Shown: positions 10,993 to 23,839, counted from the first letter of the stretch. The stretch: 64,000 bases of DNA from Theocolax elegans (GCA_026168455.1 CM047426.1:60445396-60509395), one strand, 5' to 3'. Numbers and translations: made by a program. The notes: generated from the letters alone by a model not told the origin.

Positions 10993-13900
10993 AGTAGTTA
11001 TGCGGCCACCATGGACAGTCAAAACATGACCGACCTTGACCCCAGTGGGGGGAAGGGGGAAATGCAGTCTGTCCTAGGTGAGCCGCCGACGAGTGTGTCT
11101 TCGCTGAGTCATCGATCTTACATGATATGTTTATAAACATAGCTGGGTTAAATAAAAAAAGCTTGTTTTTGGAAATTTGAAATTTTTTTTTCTGAGTGTG
11201 TAGAGGACGCGGAACTGTGAAAGAGACTTTTTGATTTTTTGTTATATCTCTTGCGAATCTCGATCTATCGTAGTCAAAAGTTTTCTACAGAAATAAATTT
11301 TGGAAACAGTAAATTTGTCTATCTCGGGAACCGCAAGAGATAAAAAAAAAATTCAAAATGGCCTCACCATGGTTCCGATTCGCCTATACACTCACGAAAA
11401 TAAAATTTCAAATTTCCAAAAAACGAACTTTTTTTCATGGTTGGGTAGTGTTACGGGTGAGTCATCGCGGTATCGATACCCGCGCGAGCTGTAAGTCATC
11501 GCGATACCGATGCTCGCTTATGACAAAGGGATACTCTCCAGTGTGATTATTTAATTACGCTTTCTTCTGCGCTTACATTCGATATTTATAATTTTACAAA
11601 CCTTTCAGTTTTCTACAAAAATAAATTTTGGAAACAGTAAATTTGTCTATCTCGGGAACCGCAAGAGATATAAAAAAAATTCAAAATGGCCTCAACATGG
11701 TTCCGAATCGCCTAGACACTCACAAAAATAAACTTTCAAATTTTCAAAAAACGAACTTTTTTCATGGTTGGGTAGTGTTACGGGTGAGTCATCGCGGTAT
11801 CGATGCTTGCGCGAGCTGTAATTCATCGCGATAGCGATACTCGTTTATGACAAAGGTATACTCTTCAGCGTGATTATTTTAATTACGCTTTCTTCTGCGC
11901 TTACAAACCTTTTAGTTTTCTGCAAAAATAAATTTTGGAAACAGTAAATTTGTCTATCTCGGGAACCGCAAGAGATATAAAAAAAATTCAAACTGGTCTC
12001 AGCATGCTTCCGAATCGCCTATACACTCACAGATATAAAATTTCATATTTTCAAAAAGACGTTTTTTATGTTTGGTAAGTGACACGGATGATGTAGCTAT
12101 ACGAATAACTAAGTGTGTAAATTCTTGTGTGTGTGTTTTTTCAAAAAATATAAGCACGTATGACTGACATATTCACAACATATTCACTGTCAGTCTTGAT
12201 TATGCTTCCGATCGGTGAAGACGCATGAGCGGTTAAAAATGTTTTATCTGTCATAAATCTGAACGATTTTAATCGCGTAAAAATATAAAGAAACTTTGTA
12301 AAAATTAGACGACTTATTTTCACTACATTAATCACAGAAATAATTATTTATAAAATTTACAAAAATTCATTTAAATGGTTACTGAAATTAAAATAATCGA
12401 GGATTTCTTAGAAGTGACGAGTGCATCTGTACTAAACCACCGCGTGGTACGATATATACGGTTACATTTTCATGTTTTACATCGTGTTCAGATAAACAGA
12501 TGCAAGTAAGAAGATATGCTACGGAAATACTGATAAATTCTCGATTATTTTTAATTTCGGTAACTCTGTTAAATTAATTAATGTAAATTGTTATAAATAC
12601 TTATTTCTAAAAGCTAATATAGCTAAATGAATTATTCTTAACCGTTTTCTAAATTACACATAATTTTGGTATACAAAAGCGATAAATATCGATATGTAAC
12701 GAAAAATATCTATAACTCAGAAAATATGAGACATATAAAAAATAAGTAAAAATCAACTTCTCTAACGATAAGTTCATTTGTGGATGCTTCATAGATATGT
12801 GTTTTAAAAAGCCAATCAGACATTTCACTCGTCGCAACCAGTCGCGTGATTCACGTTTGTTTTGGTTAATTTTATAAATTTCGCTGATTCTTTCATACCA
12901 GAGAAAACGTATCCTTGAACATATTCACTGTCAGTCTTGATCATGCTTCCGATCGGTGAAGACGCACGAGCGGTTAAAAATGTTTTATCTGTCATAAATC
13001 TGAACGATTTTAATCGCGTAAAAATATAAAGAAACTTTGTAAAAAAAATAGACGACAAATAGTTATCATTAGGTAAGTCATACGTGCTTATATTTTTTGA
13101 AAAAACACACACACAAGAATTTACACACTTAGTTATTCGTATAGCTACATCATCCGTGTCACTTACCAAACATAAAAAACGTCTTTTTGAAAATATGAAA
13201 TTTTATATCTGTGAGTGTATAGGCGATTCGGTAGCATGCTGAGACCAGTTTGAATTTTTTTTATATCTCTGGCGGTTCCCGAGATAGACAAATTTACTGT
13301 TTCCAAAATTTATTTTTGCAGAAAACTAAAAGGTTTGTAAGCGCAGAAGAAAGCGTAATTAAAATAATCACGCTGAAGAGTATACCTTTGTCATAAACGA
13401 GTATCGCTATCGCGATGAATTACAGCTCGCGCAAGCATCGATACCGCGATGACTCACCCGTAACACTACCCAATCATGAAAAAAGTTCGTTTTTTGAAAA
13501 TTTGAAAGTTTATTTTCGTGAGTGTATAGGCGATTCGGAACCATGTTGAGGCCATTTTGAATTTTTTTTTATATCTCTTGCGGTTCCCGAGATAGACAAA
13601 TTTACTGTTTCCAAAATTTATTTTTGTAGAAAACTGAAAAGGTTTGTAAAATTATAAATATCGAATGTAAGCGCAGAAGAAGGCGTAATTAAATAATCAC
13701 GGTATCGCGATGACTTACAGCTCGCGCGGGTATCGATACCGCGATGACTCACCCGTAACACTACCCAACCATGAAAAAAAGTTCGTTTTTTGAAAATTTG
13801 AAAGTTTATTTTCGTGAGTGTATAGGCGATTCGGAACCATGTTGAGGCCATTTTGAATTTTTTTTATATCTCTTGCGGTTCCCGAGATAGACAAATTTAC

Positions 13901-14544
13901 TGTTTCCAAAATTTATTTTTGTAGAAAACTGAAAGGTTTGTAAAATTATAAATATCGAATGTAAGCGCAGAAGAAAGCGTAATTAAATAATCACACTGGA
14001 GAGTATCCCTTTGTCATAAGCGAGCATCGGTATCGCGATGACTTACAGCTCGCGCGGGTATCGATACCGCGATGACTCACCCGTAACACTACCCAACCAT
14101 GAAAAAAAGTTCGTTTTTTGGAAATTTGAAATTTTATTTTCGTGAGTGTATAGGCGAATCGGAACCATGGTGAGGCCATTTTGAATTTTTTTTATATCTC
14201 TTGCGGTTCCCGAGATAGACAAATTTACTGTTTCCAAAATTTATTTCTGTAGAAAACTTTTGACTACGATAGATCGAGATTCGCAAGAGATATAAAAAAA
14301 AATCAAAAAGTCTCTTTCACAGTTCCGCGTCCTCTACACACTCAGAAAAAAAAATTTCAAATTTCCAAAAACAAGCTTTTTTTATTTAACCCAGCTATGT
14401 TTATAAACATATCATGTAAGATCGATGACTCAGCGAAGACACACTCGTCGGCGGCTCACCTAGGACAGACTGCATTTCCCCCTTCCCCCCACTGGGGTCA
14501 AGGTCGGTCATGTTTTGACTGTCCATGGTGGCCGCATAACTACT
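10993..14544. mobile_element. 3.55-kb foldback element with AGTAGTTATGCGGCC tips
   Basis: Ends are AGTAGTTATGCGGCC and its exact reverse complement. The arms stay complementary for about 1.2-1.4 kb and enclose a loop at roughly 12166-13072 holding two direct copies of a ~140-bp sequence. TATATT is duplicated on both sides (10987-10992 and 14545-14550). Joining the flanks with one copy gives the phrase TATATTAGATGAATAATT found intact elsewhere in the array. The duplication could be read as 8 bp if the tips are imperfect. No transposase is seen. Long tandemly repetitive arms recall Drosophila Foldback and Galileo-type (P superfamily) elements, but I cannot assign it. Confidence 0.88.
11277..12060. 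repeat. ~325-bp direct repeats in the foldback arm
   Basis: Two full and one partial unit, each starting TTTTCTACA/TTTTCTGCA and containing CTATCTCGGGAACCGCAAGAG, the palindrome GGTATCGATACC (or a degenerate form) and CGCGATGACT-type inverted sequence. Mirror images lie in the other arm at about 13190-14260, except that its middle unit has lost part of its sequence near 13700. Small frames here (62-77 codons) follow the repeats and look non-coding. Confidence 0.8.
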
Positions 14545-14550
14545 TATATT

Positions 14551-16715
14551 AGATGAATAATTAAAAAAAAAATAAACTTATTATTAATTGTTATGTATTG
14601 ACTGAATATTGGCTGAGAAATCGCCAACATAATTTATTCAAACTTATTTTTTGAAATAAATAATTCAAAAATAAACTTATTATTAATTGTTCTAAATTGA
14701 CTAAATATTGGCTAAGTAATCGCCATCATAATGAAATAATAAACTTATGATTTATTGTTATGAATTGACTAATTATGAGTTGTTACGAAATAATTAAATA
14801 TTGGCTGAGAAATCGCCATCATAATTAAATAATTAAAAAATAAACTTATTATTAATTGTTATAAAATGACTGAATATGAGTTGTTACGAAATGATTAAAT
14901 ATTGGCTGCGAAATCGCCATCATAATTAATAATTAAAAAATAAACTTATTATTAATTGTTATAAATTGACTGAATATGAGTTGTTTCGAAATGATTAAGT
15001 ATTGGCTGAGAAATCGTCATCATGATTTATTTAAACTTATTATATATTAGATGATAATTAAAAAAAAATAAACTTATTATTAATTGTTATGTATTGACTG
15101 AATATTGGCTGAGAAATCGCCAACATAATTTATTCAAACTTATTTTTTGAAATAAATAATTCAAAAATAAACTTATTATTAATTGTTCTAAATTGACTAA
15201 ATATTGGCTAAGTAATCGCCATCATAATGAAATAATAAACTTATGATTTATTGTTATGAATTGACTAATTATGAGTTGTTACGAAATAATTAAATATTGG
15301 CTGAGAAATCGCCATCATAATTAAATAATTAAAAAATAAACTTATTATTAATTGTTATAAAATGACTGAATATGAGTTGTTACGAAATGATTAAATATTG
15401 GCTGCGAAATCGCCATCATAATTAAATAATTAAAAAATAAACTTATTATTAATTGTTATAAATTGACTGAATATGAGTTGTTTCGAAATGATTAAGTATT
15501 GGCTGAGAAATCGTCATCATGATTTATTTAAACTTATTATATATTAGATGAATAATTAAAAAAAAATAAACTTATTATTAATTGTTATGTATTGACTGAA
15601 TATTGGCTGAGAAATCGCCAACATAATTTATTCAAACTTATTTTTTGAAATAAATAATTCAAAAATAAACTTATTATTAATTGTTCTAAATTGACTAAAT
15701 ATTGGCTAAGTAATCGCCATCATAATGAAATAATAAATTTATGATTTATTGTTATGAATTGACTAATTATGAGTTGTTACGAAATGATTAAATATTGGCT
15801 AAGAAATCGCCAACACAATTAAATAATTAAAAAATAAACTTATTATTAATTGTTATAAATTGACTAATTATGAGTTGTTACGAAATGATTAAATATTGGC
15901 TGAGAAATCGCCATCATAATTAAATAATTAAAAAATAAACTTATTATTAATTGTTATAAATTGACTGAATATGAGTTGTTACGAAATGATTAAATATTGG
16001 CTGCGAAAACGCCATCATAATTAAATAGTTAAAAAATAAACTTATTATTAATTGTTATAAATTGACTGAATATGAGTTGTTACGAAATGATTAAATATTG
16101 GCTGAGAAATCGCCATCATGATTTATTTAAACTTATTATATATTAGATGAATAATTAAAAAAAAATAAACTTATTATTAATTGTTATGTATTGACTGAAT
16201 GTTGGCTGAGAAATCGCCAACATAATTTATTCAAACTTATTTTTAGATATAAATAATTCAAAAATAAACTTATTATTAATTGTTCTAAATTGACTAAATA
16301 TTGGCTAAGTAATCGCCATCATAATGAAATAATAAACTTATGATTTATTGTTATGAATTGACTAATTATGAGTTGTTACGAAATGATTAAATATCGGCTG
16401 AGAAATCGCCACCATAATTAAATAATTAAATAATTAAAAAATAAACTTATTATTAATTAGTTTATTATTAATTAGAGACATAACAATATTGTATATTATA
16501 TATATGAATTAACTAAATGTGACTAAAAATCGTCATAATATTTTATTCAAACTTATTATTAGATTTAAATAATTAAAAAATATAATTATAAACTTATTAT
16601 AGGAATTATTATGAATTGACTAAATATAATTGTTACGTAATGATTAAATATTGGCTGAGAAATCGCCATCTTAATTTGTACAACCATTTATAATGTGAGT
16701 GTTATTATTGATAAT
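14551..16715. repeat. Helitron-adjacent tandem array, part 3, with higher-order repeats
   Basis: About 20 units of the same box. A larger period is visible: the phrase ATTAGATGAATAATTAAAAA (or a close variant) recurs at about 14549, 15047, 15543 and 16143, giving blocks of roughly 500, 500 and 600 bp. The last 250 bp degenerate and the final box is at about 16645. Confidence 0.88.
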
Positions 16716-16740
16716 TTTATTCTGAATAATAACAACAATC

Positions 16741-17110
16741 TCAACTCTGTAAAACACAGAGAGCAAATGGATTACACATGAAATTCTCTCCTTCATCCAC
16801 TACCTCTTCCTCTTGTGAATAATAATTATCATTATCGTTATGAATAATAACATAATAATTAAAATAATAATAATTATAATTATCATTATCATTATTATGA
16901 ATAATCCGAGGATTTTGAAGAGTCCCGCACATCGGCAATAAATTGATTTCCCTCCCTCTTAAAAAAAAAAAAAAAATCATTATGATTATTATTATCATTA
17001 TCATTATCATTATAATTATCATTATAATTATCATTATGTTTATCATTATGATTATCATTATCATTATTAATAATAATAATAATTATTATTATTAATATCA
17101 TAATCATAAT
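16741..17110. repeat. ATT/ATC-rich microsatellite region
   Basis: Long imperfect ATTATC and AATAAT runs flank a short unique piece (about 16905-16965) and an A14 tract. The open frames on the minus strand are isoleucine/methionine/asparagine runs from the microsatellite and are not genes. Confidence 0.75.
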
Positions 17111-17212
17111 CCCCTCTCTCCCTCCCACTATCTCCCTCTCTCTGGCATGTAACAAAGCACACATGCGCTCAATACGTATCGTCTGACGGGGAGGGGGCGC
17201 GAAGCAGCCGGG

Positions 17213-17250
17213 CATATATAAACTCCGCGCGCACTCACGAGATCCAGTGT
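17213..17250 (+). promoter_or_regulatory. Candidate TATA-type core promoter
   Basis: TATATAAA at 17215-17222 lies 31 bp upstream of the A in ATCCAGTGT (17246), which fits the spacing from TATA box to an arthropod CAGT-type initiator. The surrounding 100 bp are unusually GC-rich for this window. The transcript would run into a (CT)n tract. No credible reading frame follows, so this may be the promoter of an RNA, an orphan exon or a chance match. Confidence 0.3.
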
Positions 17251-17290
17251 GTTCTGCACACTGACGAGTACCATGACTTATCAGTCACGG

Positions 17291-17294
<4 letters not shown>

Positions 17295-17328
<34 letters not shown>

Positions 17329-17450
17329 GCTCGTTCTCTCTCTCTCTCTCTCTCTCTCTCGTTCGCTCTTTCGCTCTTTCGCTCTTTCGCTCTCTCGCTC
17401 TCCCGCTCTCGGACGGACGGACAGACGGACGGACGGACGGACGGACAGAA
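17295..17450. repeat. (CT)n and (GGAC)n microsatellites
   Basis: A long CT run with CTTTCG variants is followed by a GGAC tetranucleotide run. The frame through it would be a serine/leucine polymer followed by RTDGRTD repeats, a microsatellite artefact. Confidence 0.9.
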
Positions 17451-17637
17451 ACAAAATTTTAATATAATAATAGAAATAGATTATTTGCCGATTTTTAATT
17501 TTCTGATTTCTAGCAGAGTTCAGAAAGGTGTGTAAATTACATATAATTTATAATTTTTACTCTACCATGTCTTACAGCAATAAATAAACAATATTACTTA
17601 TAACAATATTTATTTGTGCGAAATTAATTTCTCCAAA

Positions 17638-18043
17638 TCCTATAAAACAGAAATTTATCTTTATTATTGTTTTTAAATAAAATAATACTTGCACCACCGT
17701 TGGTTATGTTTCGGCAGTTTATTCTGATTAACTAATCATGTACAATTTTAAAGTATCGTATCTATATTCATATCAAATAAAATAATAAATAGGTTTTGGC
17801 ACTTCATGTAATTGTACACAAACAAATTTTAATATTATCGTTCTAACGATGTACAGACCTCATGAGCAATATTAAAAATCATTTAACTTACCTTCTCCTA
17901 TTGTATTCAAACCTTAAAATATTTATAAATCCTGGATAATATAAATATTTCTGTATGAGCTAAGTGAGAATGCAAATTGACGCGTGGTGCAAGTATTAAT
18001 TAATTTAAAAACAATAAAAAAGATAAATTTCTGTTTTATTGCA
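17638..18043. mobile_element. Hairpin element (MITE-like)
   Basis: About 60 bp at 17638-17699 (including ACAGAAATTTATCTTT and ACTTGCACCAC) are inverted at 17984-18043. The ~285-bp interior has no open frame of note. Target duplication was not resolved. Confidence 0.55.
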
Positions 18044-18089
18044 ACATTATTATACAGTTTTGAGTGACATCCCTGGCGAAAATAATCGT

Positions 18090-18215
18090 ATGATTAATCA
18101 CGCGAATTATCGAGTGATTTATCAAGTGATTTATCGGGTGATTTATTGAGTGATATATCACTTGACGATTTGGCGCTATTTATCACTTGATAAATCACTT
18201 GATATATCACTAAAC
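18090..18215. repeat. GTGATTTATC decamer repeats in both orientations
   Basis: Successive copies of a GTGATTTATC/GATAAATCAC-type motif, first in one orientation and then inverted, can fold into an extended hairpin. The small minus-strand frame through it is repeat-driven. Confidence 0.65.
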
Positions 18216-18377
18216 CAAAAGATTTAAAAAATGTGCAAATGATTATTTCAAGATTCAAAATTCGATAATAAATAGTTCTCATTTTTCTGTTTATGTTAGT
18301 TATTCAATCATCCACTTATTAACTGCGGTCAATGCTGCTTTACTTTCATGATCAATCATTTCTCAGTCTATTCTCAA

Positions 18378-18672
18378 TGCTACATTCACAAACAGTTACA
18401 AAGATAATAAAAACATATTTGTAGACATTTCAAAAAGCCCAGTTAGAATTTATTTTAATGGTATTAATTTTAATGGAATAAACATATTTTTAAAAATATG
18501 GACAATTTCATACAAAGTAAAATTTTAATGTACATATCGGTACCATATTAGAAGAATAATATATATATTTAGTAATATATTGCAGCAATTTCATATTAGT
18601 TGTAACTAGGCTTTTTGAAAAGTCTACAAATATGTTTTCATTATCTTATTGTAACTGTTTGTGAATGTAGCA
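18378..18672. mobile_element. 295-bp hairpin element (MITE-like)
   Basis: The 63-bp arm starting ATGCTACATTCACAAACAGT is inverted almost perfectly at 18609-18672 (ending TGAATGTAGCA). The loop is AT-rich and non-coding. A second hairpin follows at about 18722-18868 (ATATCTCTATTTTATTGGT against ACCAATAAAAAAGAGATAT). Confidence 0.6.
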
Positions 18673-18869
18673 GACAGAAGATAGTATATAATGCAATAGA
18701 AAATACTAAAATAAGTATGGAAGTAATATTCATTCATTTGTACGATATTAATAAATATCTCTATTTTATTGGTAAAAAAAAAAAATACAAAAAATAATTT
18801 TACACCAATAAAAAAGAGATATTTACGTTTTAATACATATGGAGAAATTAATATGCACAAATGAATATT

Positions 18870-19744
18870 ATTATTAATATTCTATCGTTTATTTATTATT
18901 GTAAGATAAGCCAGGGCTAATAATTATGAAATAAATTTTGTGTAGTATACTTTTTGAGTAAATGTACTCAATTTTTCAGCAGAAAACTTGATGATTCCAT
19001 TTTGATTTAAGTATTTTCTGTTGCAGCAACCCCAATAGACAGAGTTGCACAGACAAAACTTCGTTAAAACTTGCTACACAATTTTTGAAAACAACTTGTG
19101 TTAAACTTGCTAACAAGACATTACATAATAGTGACGTGTACCTAAATTTTATGTAAAATTGTGAAAAAAAGTTGCAACAACTAATTGCTAGAAATTTGCT
19201 AACGAATAAGGACGCAGTTTTAGATTAATTTGTTATTTAACTCTGCTGCACGAGTTGATATAATTTTGGTATATATTGGCTAAGAAATATATCATAATCT
19301 GAGAAATTCTTTTTCAGCAAATTGGTAGCAAAATTAAATCAGTAAATGCTTACATAGTGCAGTATATTGCAACAAGATTTGATGATAATTTGTTGCTATT
19401 TTGCTATCATGAAAATAATAATTTCAATGTATTTTTTATTCAAGAAAATCTGTGTTTTTGTGAAGTATTTCAAGTTTTGTTACTTTTTTTGCAATTTTGA
19501 GAGTCTAACACATTTACTAGTTGTGGCGATGCGACGTGCGATCTAGAAAAAGGAAAGTCAATAGAGAGAGAGAGAGAGAGAGATGAAAAAATGCAAGTCG
19601 ATGTCGGTAACAAAGGAACTTATATGCGTATATAATAAGTATGCCGCTTTGTTTTGACATATCGAAATTTCCGCTCTGACATTCGCTATCCTATAACTGT
19701 CTATAGTTTAAAAAATGATATGCCATTGAAAATTTAATCATAAT
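18870..19744. other. No gene recognised
   Basis: AT-rich unique sequence with an (AG)n run at 19567-19582. I see no coding signal, RNA gene or recognisable element. Confidence 0.5.
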
Positions 19745-20454
19745 ATATTTTATCAAGATCTAGATCATTTAATCGTCGATCCGAACGTAGATCTCCATCT
19801 CACCACTCATCAAGGAATGCATCACCAATTAGTAGTCGATCTTTGTCAAAAAAAGTACGAAAATCTCAATGTGTAACTCAAAATCAATCAAGAACTAGAT
19901 CATGTGATCGTCGATCTGTACGTAGGTCTCCATCTCATTACTCATCAAGGACTGCATCACCAACGAATAGTCGATTTTTGTCACAAAATGTACAAAAACC
20001 GAACTATCAATCTCAAAATCAATCAAGATCTAGTTCCGGTGATCGTCGAGCTACACGTAGGTCTACATCTCATCACTCATCAAGTTCTGCATCACCAAAT
20101 AATCACCAATCTTTGCCAAAAAGACTACGAAAATCTCAATATCAGTATAAAAATCGATCAAGTTCTGGATCGCTTGATGGTCGATCTACGCGTAGATCCT
20201 CATCTCATGACTTATCAAGAGCTTTATTACCATTGAATAATCAATTTTAGTTACAAAGTGTACCAAAGACTAATTATCAATCTCAAAACGGTCAAGACCT
20301 AGGTCACATCAACGGCAATCAGAACGCAAGTCTGCATCTCGATCGTCATCAACGACTTCCTTTTCAACGACTTCCCCATATAATAAATCAACTTTTAGAT
20401 CTTCATCCAGATCTCCAACTGATGACATCTCGCCTAGAGTTAAAAATTGAACTA
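19745..20454 (+). pseudogene. SR-repeat protein fragment, broken reading frame
   Basis: The frame encodes four to five tandem ~39-residue repeats with RSSS, DRRS, RRSPSH and SRTASP-like blocks, so an arginine/serine-rich domain like those of splicing-associated SR proteins. The longest ATG-started part is 19843-20250, but the same frame is open upstream and reads SRSRS from about 19757. The stop TAG at 20248-20250 falls where sister repeats have TTTTTG, and one base is missing near 20289. After that the SR-rich frame continues in another phase to TGA at about 20452. It is either a degraded retrocopy or tandem-exon fragment, or an exon cluster whose introns I cannot see. SR-rich domains cannot be assigned to one family from composition alone. 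Confidence 0.55.
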
Positions 20455-20899
20455 TAAATCAAATTGTTAAGAATGAAGTTTCATTCAAAAAGTTTATACC
20501 ATGAATGAAAATTCTCTAAAGTATCTTTATATATATATTATATCTTTATTAAAAGTTTAAAAGTTTCAAGATTCGTTTGTAATTTTAAGACGTTTATTAA
20601 ACAAATAAAAAATTGTTTAAACAAATAAGAATATAAAATAGTAGATGTAATTAATAAAAAAAATTCTATTACAGATTGTTTAAAAACTTTGAAATTATAT
20701 TACTATTAAAAATATTGTTAATAAAAATGTGAAACCTAAAGCGCTTTAATTAAGCTTTAAAATATACGTTGTTTTATATTTCGATGTAAAACTGTTTTTA
20801 TAAATACATTTCATATCAAATTTAATTTATGTTTGTTTTATTAGAGTATCCATTATTTTTGGCTTAAAAAACGTTAAATTAATGGTCAGATTTCTACCA

Positions 20900-21780
20900 G
20901 GGATATAGAACTATTTTTATTGTAATGCTAAGTAACATATGAATGTTTAACAGTCACGTTGACTCGAATACTTTTAAAGGATAAAACAATATTAATTAAA
21001 TGGATAACTTATTGTTCTCTATTCTCATAATTATACAAAAGCTTTTCTCTAAACATTTTTATAAAATAAATGTGTGAGGTGTTTGGCAAGTGTAATATTC
21101 ATTTGGATATTTTATGAACTTGCACGTATATAATGATTTGTATTCCAATGCTAAAGGATATTAATGTTTGATATAGTCAGATTGACTTAAATAATTTAGA
21201 AAAAGAATGTCAATTTAGTTGATAAGTTATCATTCTGTACCCTTGTAGTTATTGGATCTCTTATTTAACATTTCTTTATAAAATTAATGTGGCAGTTCTT
21301 TGACGTGCGTCAAATTTATTTGGAAGCTTTTTTAAATTTAACATGTATAGAATTTTTTTTATTCCATTTCTGAGGGACATAACTGCTTGATAGTCACATT
21401 GAAATAAATAATTTAAAAAGAACAGTTAAGTGGATAAATGATTGTTCTCTATTCACAATATTCAAAAACTTTTTAACATTTCTATAAAACAATTGTGTAA
21501 TCTTTGGCAAGTGTAATATATTCATTTGGACATTTTTTGAACTTCTGCATCTATTGGAAGATTTTATTCCAGTGTTAAGCGACATAAATGATTGATAATT
21601 GCAATGATTTAAATAATTTAAAAAAATAACAAATCTTTATTGAGTGGTTAAGTTAATGTTCTAAATGTGTCAGTTCTATGGCAGGTGTATAAAGTTTATT
21701 TGGATACTTTATGCACATATACAATGATTTTTATTTCAACCTTGAGGGACATGAATGATTAACAGTTACATTAAGGGGAT
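20900..21780. repeat. Degenerate tandem repeat, ~170-240-bp units
   Basis: About five diverged units; the phrase around GAGGGACAT.AATG followed by GATAGTCACATTGA recurs near 20915, 21150, 21370, 21575 and 21750. Each unit also has a GTTCTCTATT-like and a TTGGCAAGTG-like segment. Non-coding. Confidence 0.65.
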
Positions 21781-22440
21781 GTCGGATGGTCTAAAACGAT
21801 GTTACACAGGTCGGTAATATACATTGTTAAATTTAATTCTATATTTACGACGTAGATGACATAAGCATTCTATTCTATGTCTATCAAATGTATAGTGACA
21901 ATGAGATAATTTAACGAAAATTGTCACCTCGACTATTGGCGCTCAGGTCAGTCGAGATATATCCAAAATAATTGTTAATTTAAAAAAAATAAAGACCATA
22001 TCATGCCCTTAAAGAGTTGAGCGGGATTGCCACTCATATCAGAAATATTTATAGGCCGGTTGTCATCTCAAAAAAGACGAGAAACCATTTCTTTTGCACT
22101 CCGCCATTACTTTACGAATTACGTCACGCGGTCGTGCAGTGATGTTTACTCTCATAGATGGCGCTCGCTGTATCATTTCGTTACAAATATTCAAGGTGCC
22201 GTAATAAGGAAAAAAAATCTTTCGGCCAGTCGATAACTCGGTTTCATTAGTACTACTAATGAGTTTATGCGATCAATAGATATACCAGTGGATGTCACTA
22301 GATGAATAATATTTTTGTAATATGTAAAAAGCAACAAATGTGGCAATGCCAATAAAATTATTTAGAATTATAACCTATTCAAAAAATGATTGATTTTTAC
22401 ATTGTTTTTATCAACAAAACAATGAGATTTTGAAATAATA
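21781..22440. other. No gene recognised
   Basis: A stretch beginning TTAAGGGGATGTCGGATG resembles a transposon end, but no partner was found. The 69-codon frame at 22027-22236 has no recognisable motif. Confidence 0.4.
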
Positions 22441-23470
22441 GTGTTGTCCTTCAGGTCCTCAGGCGTGTTTTCAACAATGTATCCACATTTTACCAGATAT
22501 TAAAATCGATCTTTTACTATGACGTTTAGGTGTGATGTTTATGTCCTTTTTGATTAATAATTACAAACCAATAAGGGTTTGCTCAATTATTATTATAAAA
22601 ATAATTTTTCATTGAACATTCGAACCATCAGAGCCTTCCTCATGTTTTAAGTCATTTCTATCATTTGTATCACATTTTTTGGTGTAGATCCCTGTAATTT
22701 GGGTTCGACATCTCTTGATGCTCTCATGCCGTAAACCAATCTAAAATATCCCATATGAAAGTAAAGCAAAAGAAAACCATGCAAAGATATTAGCAAAGCA
22801 CACATAAAATATTTTACATCATTATTTTAAATAAAAAATAAAGTTTTGAAATAATAATGCTATCACGCCCTCAGGCATATTTTCAACAATGTATCCACAT
22901 TGATTAATAACTAAAAATTAAACTGGTTTGTTTAATTATTATAAAAAAAAATTTTTTCTTTATAAATCAAACCATCAGATATTTTCTATGTAACGATTTT
23001 TTAATTAATATTTTAGATGCATTTTTTGGTGTAGATCCCTGTAATTTGGGTTCGACATCTCTTGATGCTCTCATGCAGTACACCAATCTAAAATATACCA
23101 TATGAAAGTAAAGCAAAAGAAAACCATGCCAAGATATTAGCAAAGCACACATAAAATATTTTACATTATTTTAAATAAAAAAATAAAGTTTTGAAATAAT
23201 AATGCTACCACGCCCTCAGGCATATTTTCAACAATGTATTCACATTGATTAATAACTAAAAATTAAACTGGTTCGTTTAATTATTATAAAAAAAAATTTT
23301 TTCTTTATAAATCAAACCATCAGATATTTTCTTTGTAACGATTTTTTAATTAATATTATAGATTATTTTTTGGTGTAGATCCCTGTAATTTGGGTTCGAC
23401 ATCTATGCTGTCATGCAGAATACCAATCTAAAATATCCCATAAGAAAGTATATCAAATTAAATTCATGCA
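22440..23470. repeat. ~345-bp tandem repeat, three units
   Basis: The phrase GTAGATCCCTGTAATTTGGG recurs at about 22684, 23031 and 23375, and the phrase CCTCAGGCATATTTTCAACA (first copy diverged) recurs with the same spacing. The GGGTTCGACATCTC within it looks faintly like a tRNA B box, but no A box or cloverleaf is present. Confidence 0.8.
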
Positions 23471-23839
23471 TTTCTAGTAGCATATCTAGCAATAAAGTAA
23501 AAGAAAAAGCTGGTATCACCAATTGACATTTCCCAGGATTTCTAATAAGGTATCTTAATTTAAATCCATTACATCACTATCATTATATATATATATATAT
23601 ATTGATAAATAGGAAAGTTAAAGGACTCAGTTTCATGTGAGATTTTAATTGCTTTTAATTGTACAACATTCAGATTTTTATTACTTGTTTTTAAATTAAA
23701 CTTTTTGACAACTTCCTCAATAGATAATATTAATAAATAGTAAATAACAAAATCTACAAATGGACAAGAAGATTTTTTGATAATTCTTTGATTTTAAATA
23801 ACTTTTTACCACATTAGCGGTTAATAAAATCCTCCAAAC
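23471..23839. other. No gene recognised
   Basis: AT-rich sequence with a short (TA)n run at about 23586-23602. Nothing else supported. Confidence 0.4.

Noticed and set aside
12649..12837. 62-codon frame in the loop of the 3.55-kb foldback element
   Set aside because: AT-rich, no motif, no sign of transposase residues.
17249..17467. 72-codon frame after the candidate promoter
   Set aside because: It is a Ser/Leu run from (CT)n followed by a GGAC-encoded repeat.
18870..19560. Search for host exons between hairpin elements
   Set aside because: No frame with coding character or paired splice sites was found.
22684..23420. GGGTTCGACATCTC as a tRNA B box, hinting at a tRNA-derived SINE
   Set aside because: No A box, no cloverleaf and no A-tail; the phrase is part of a ~345-bp tandem repeat.
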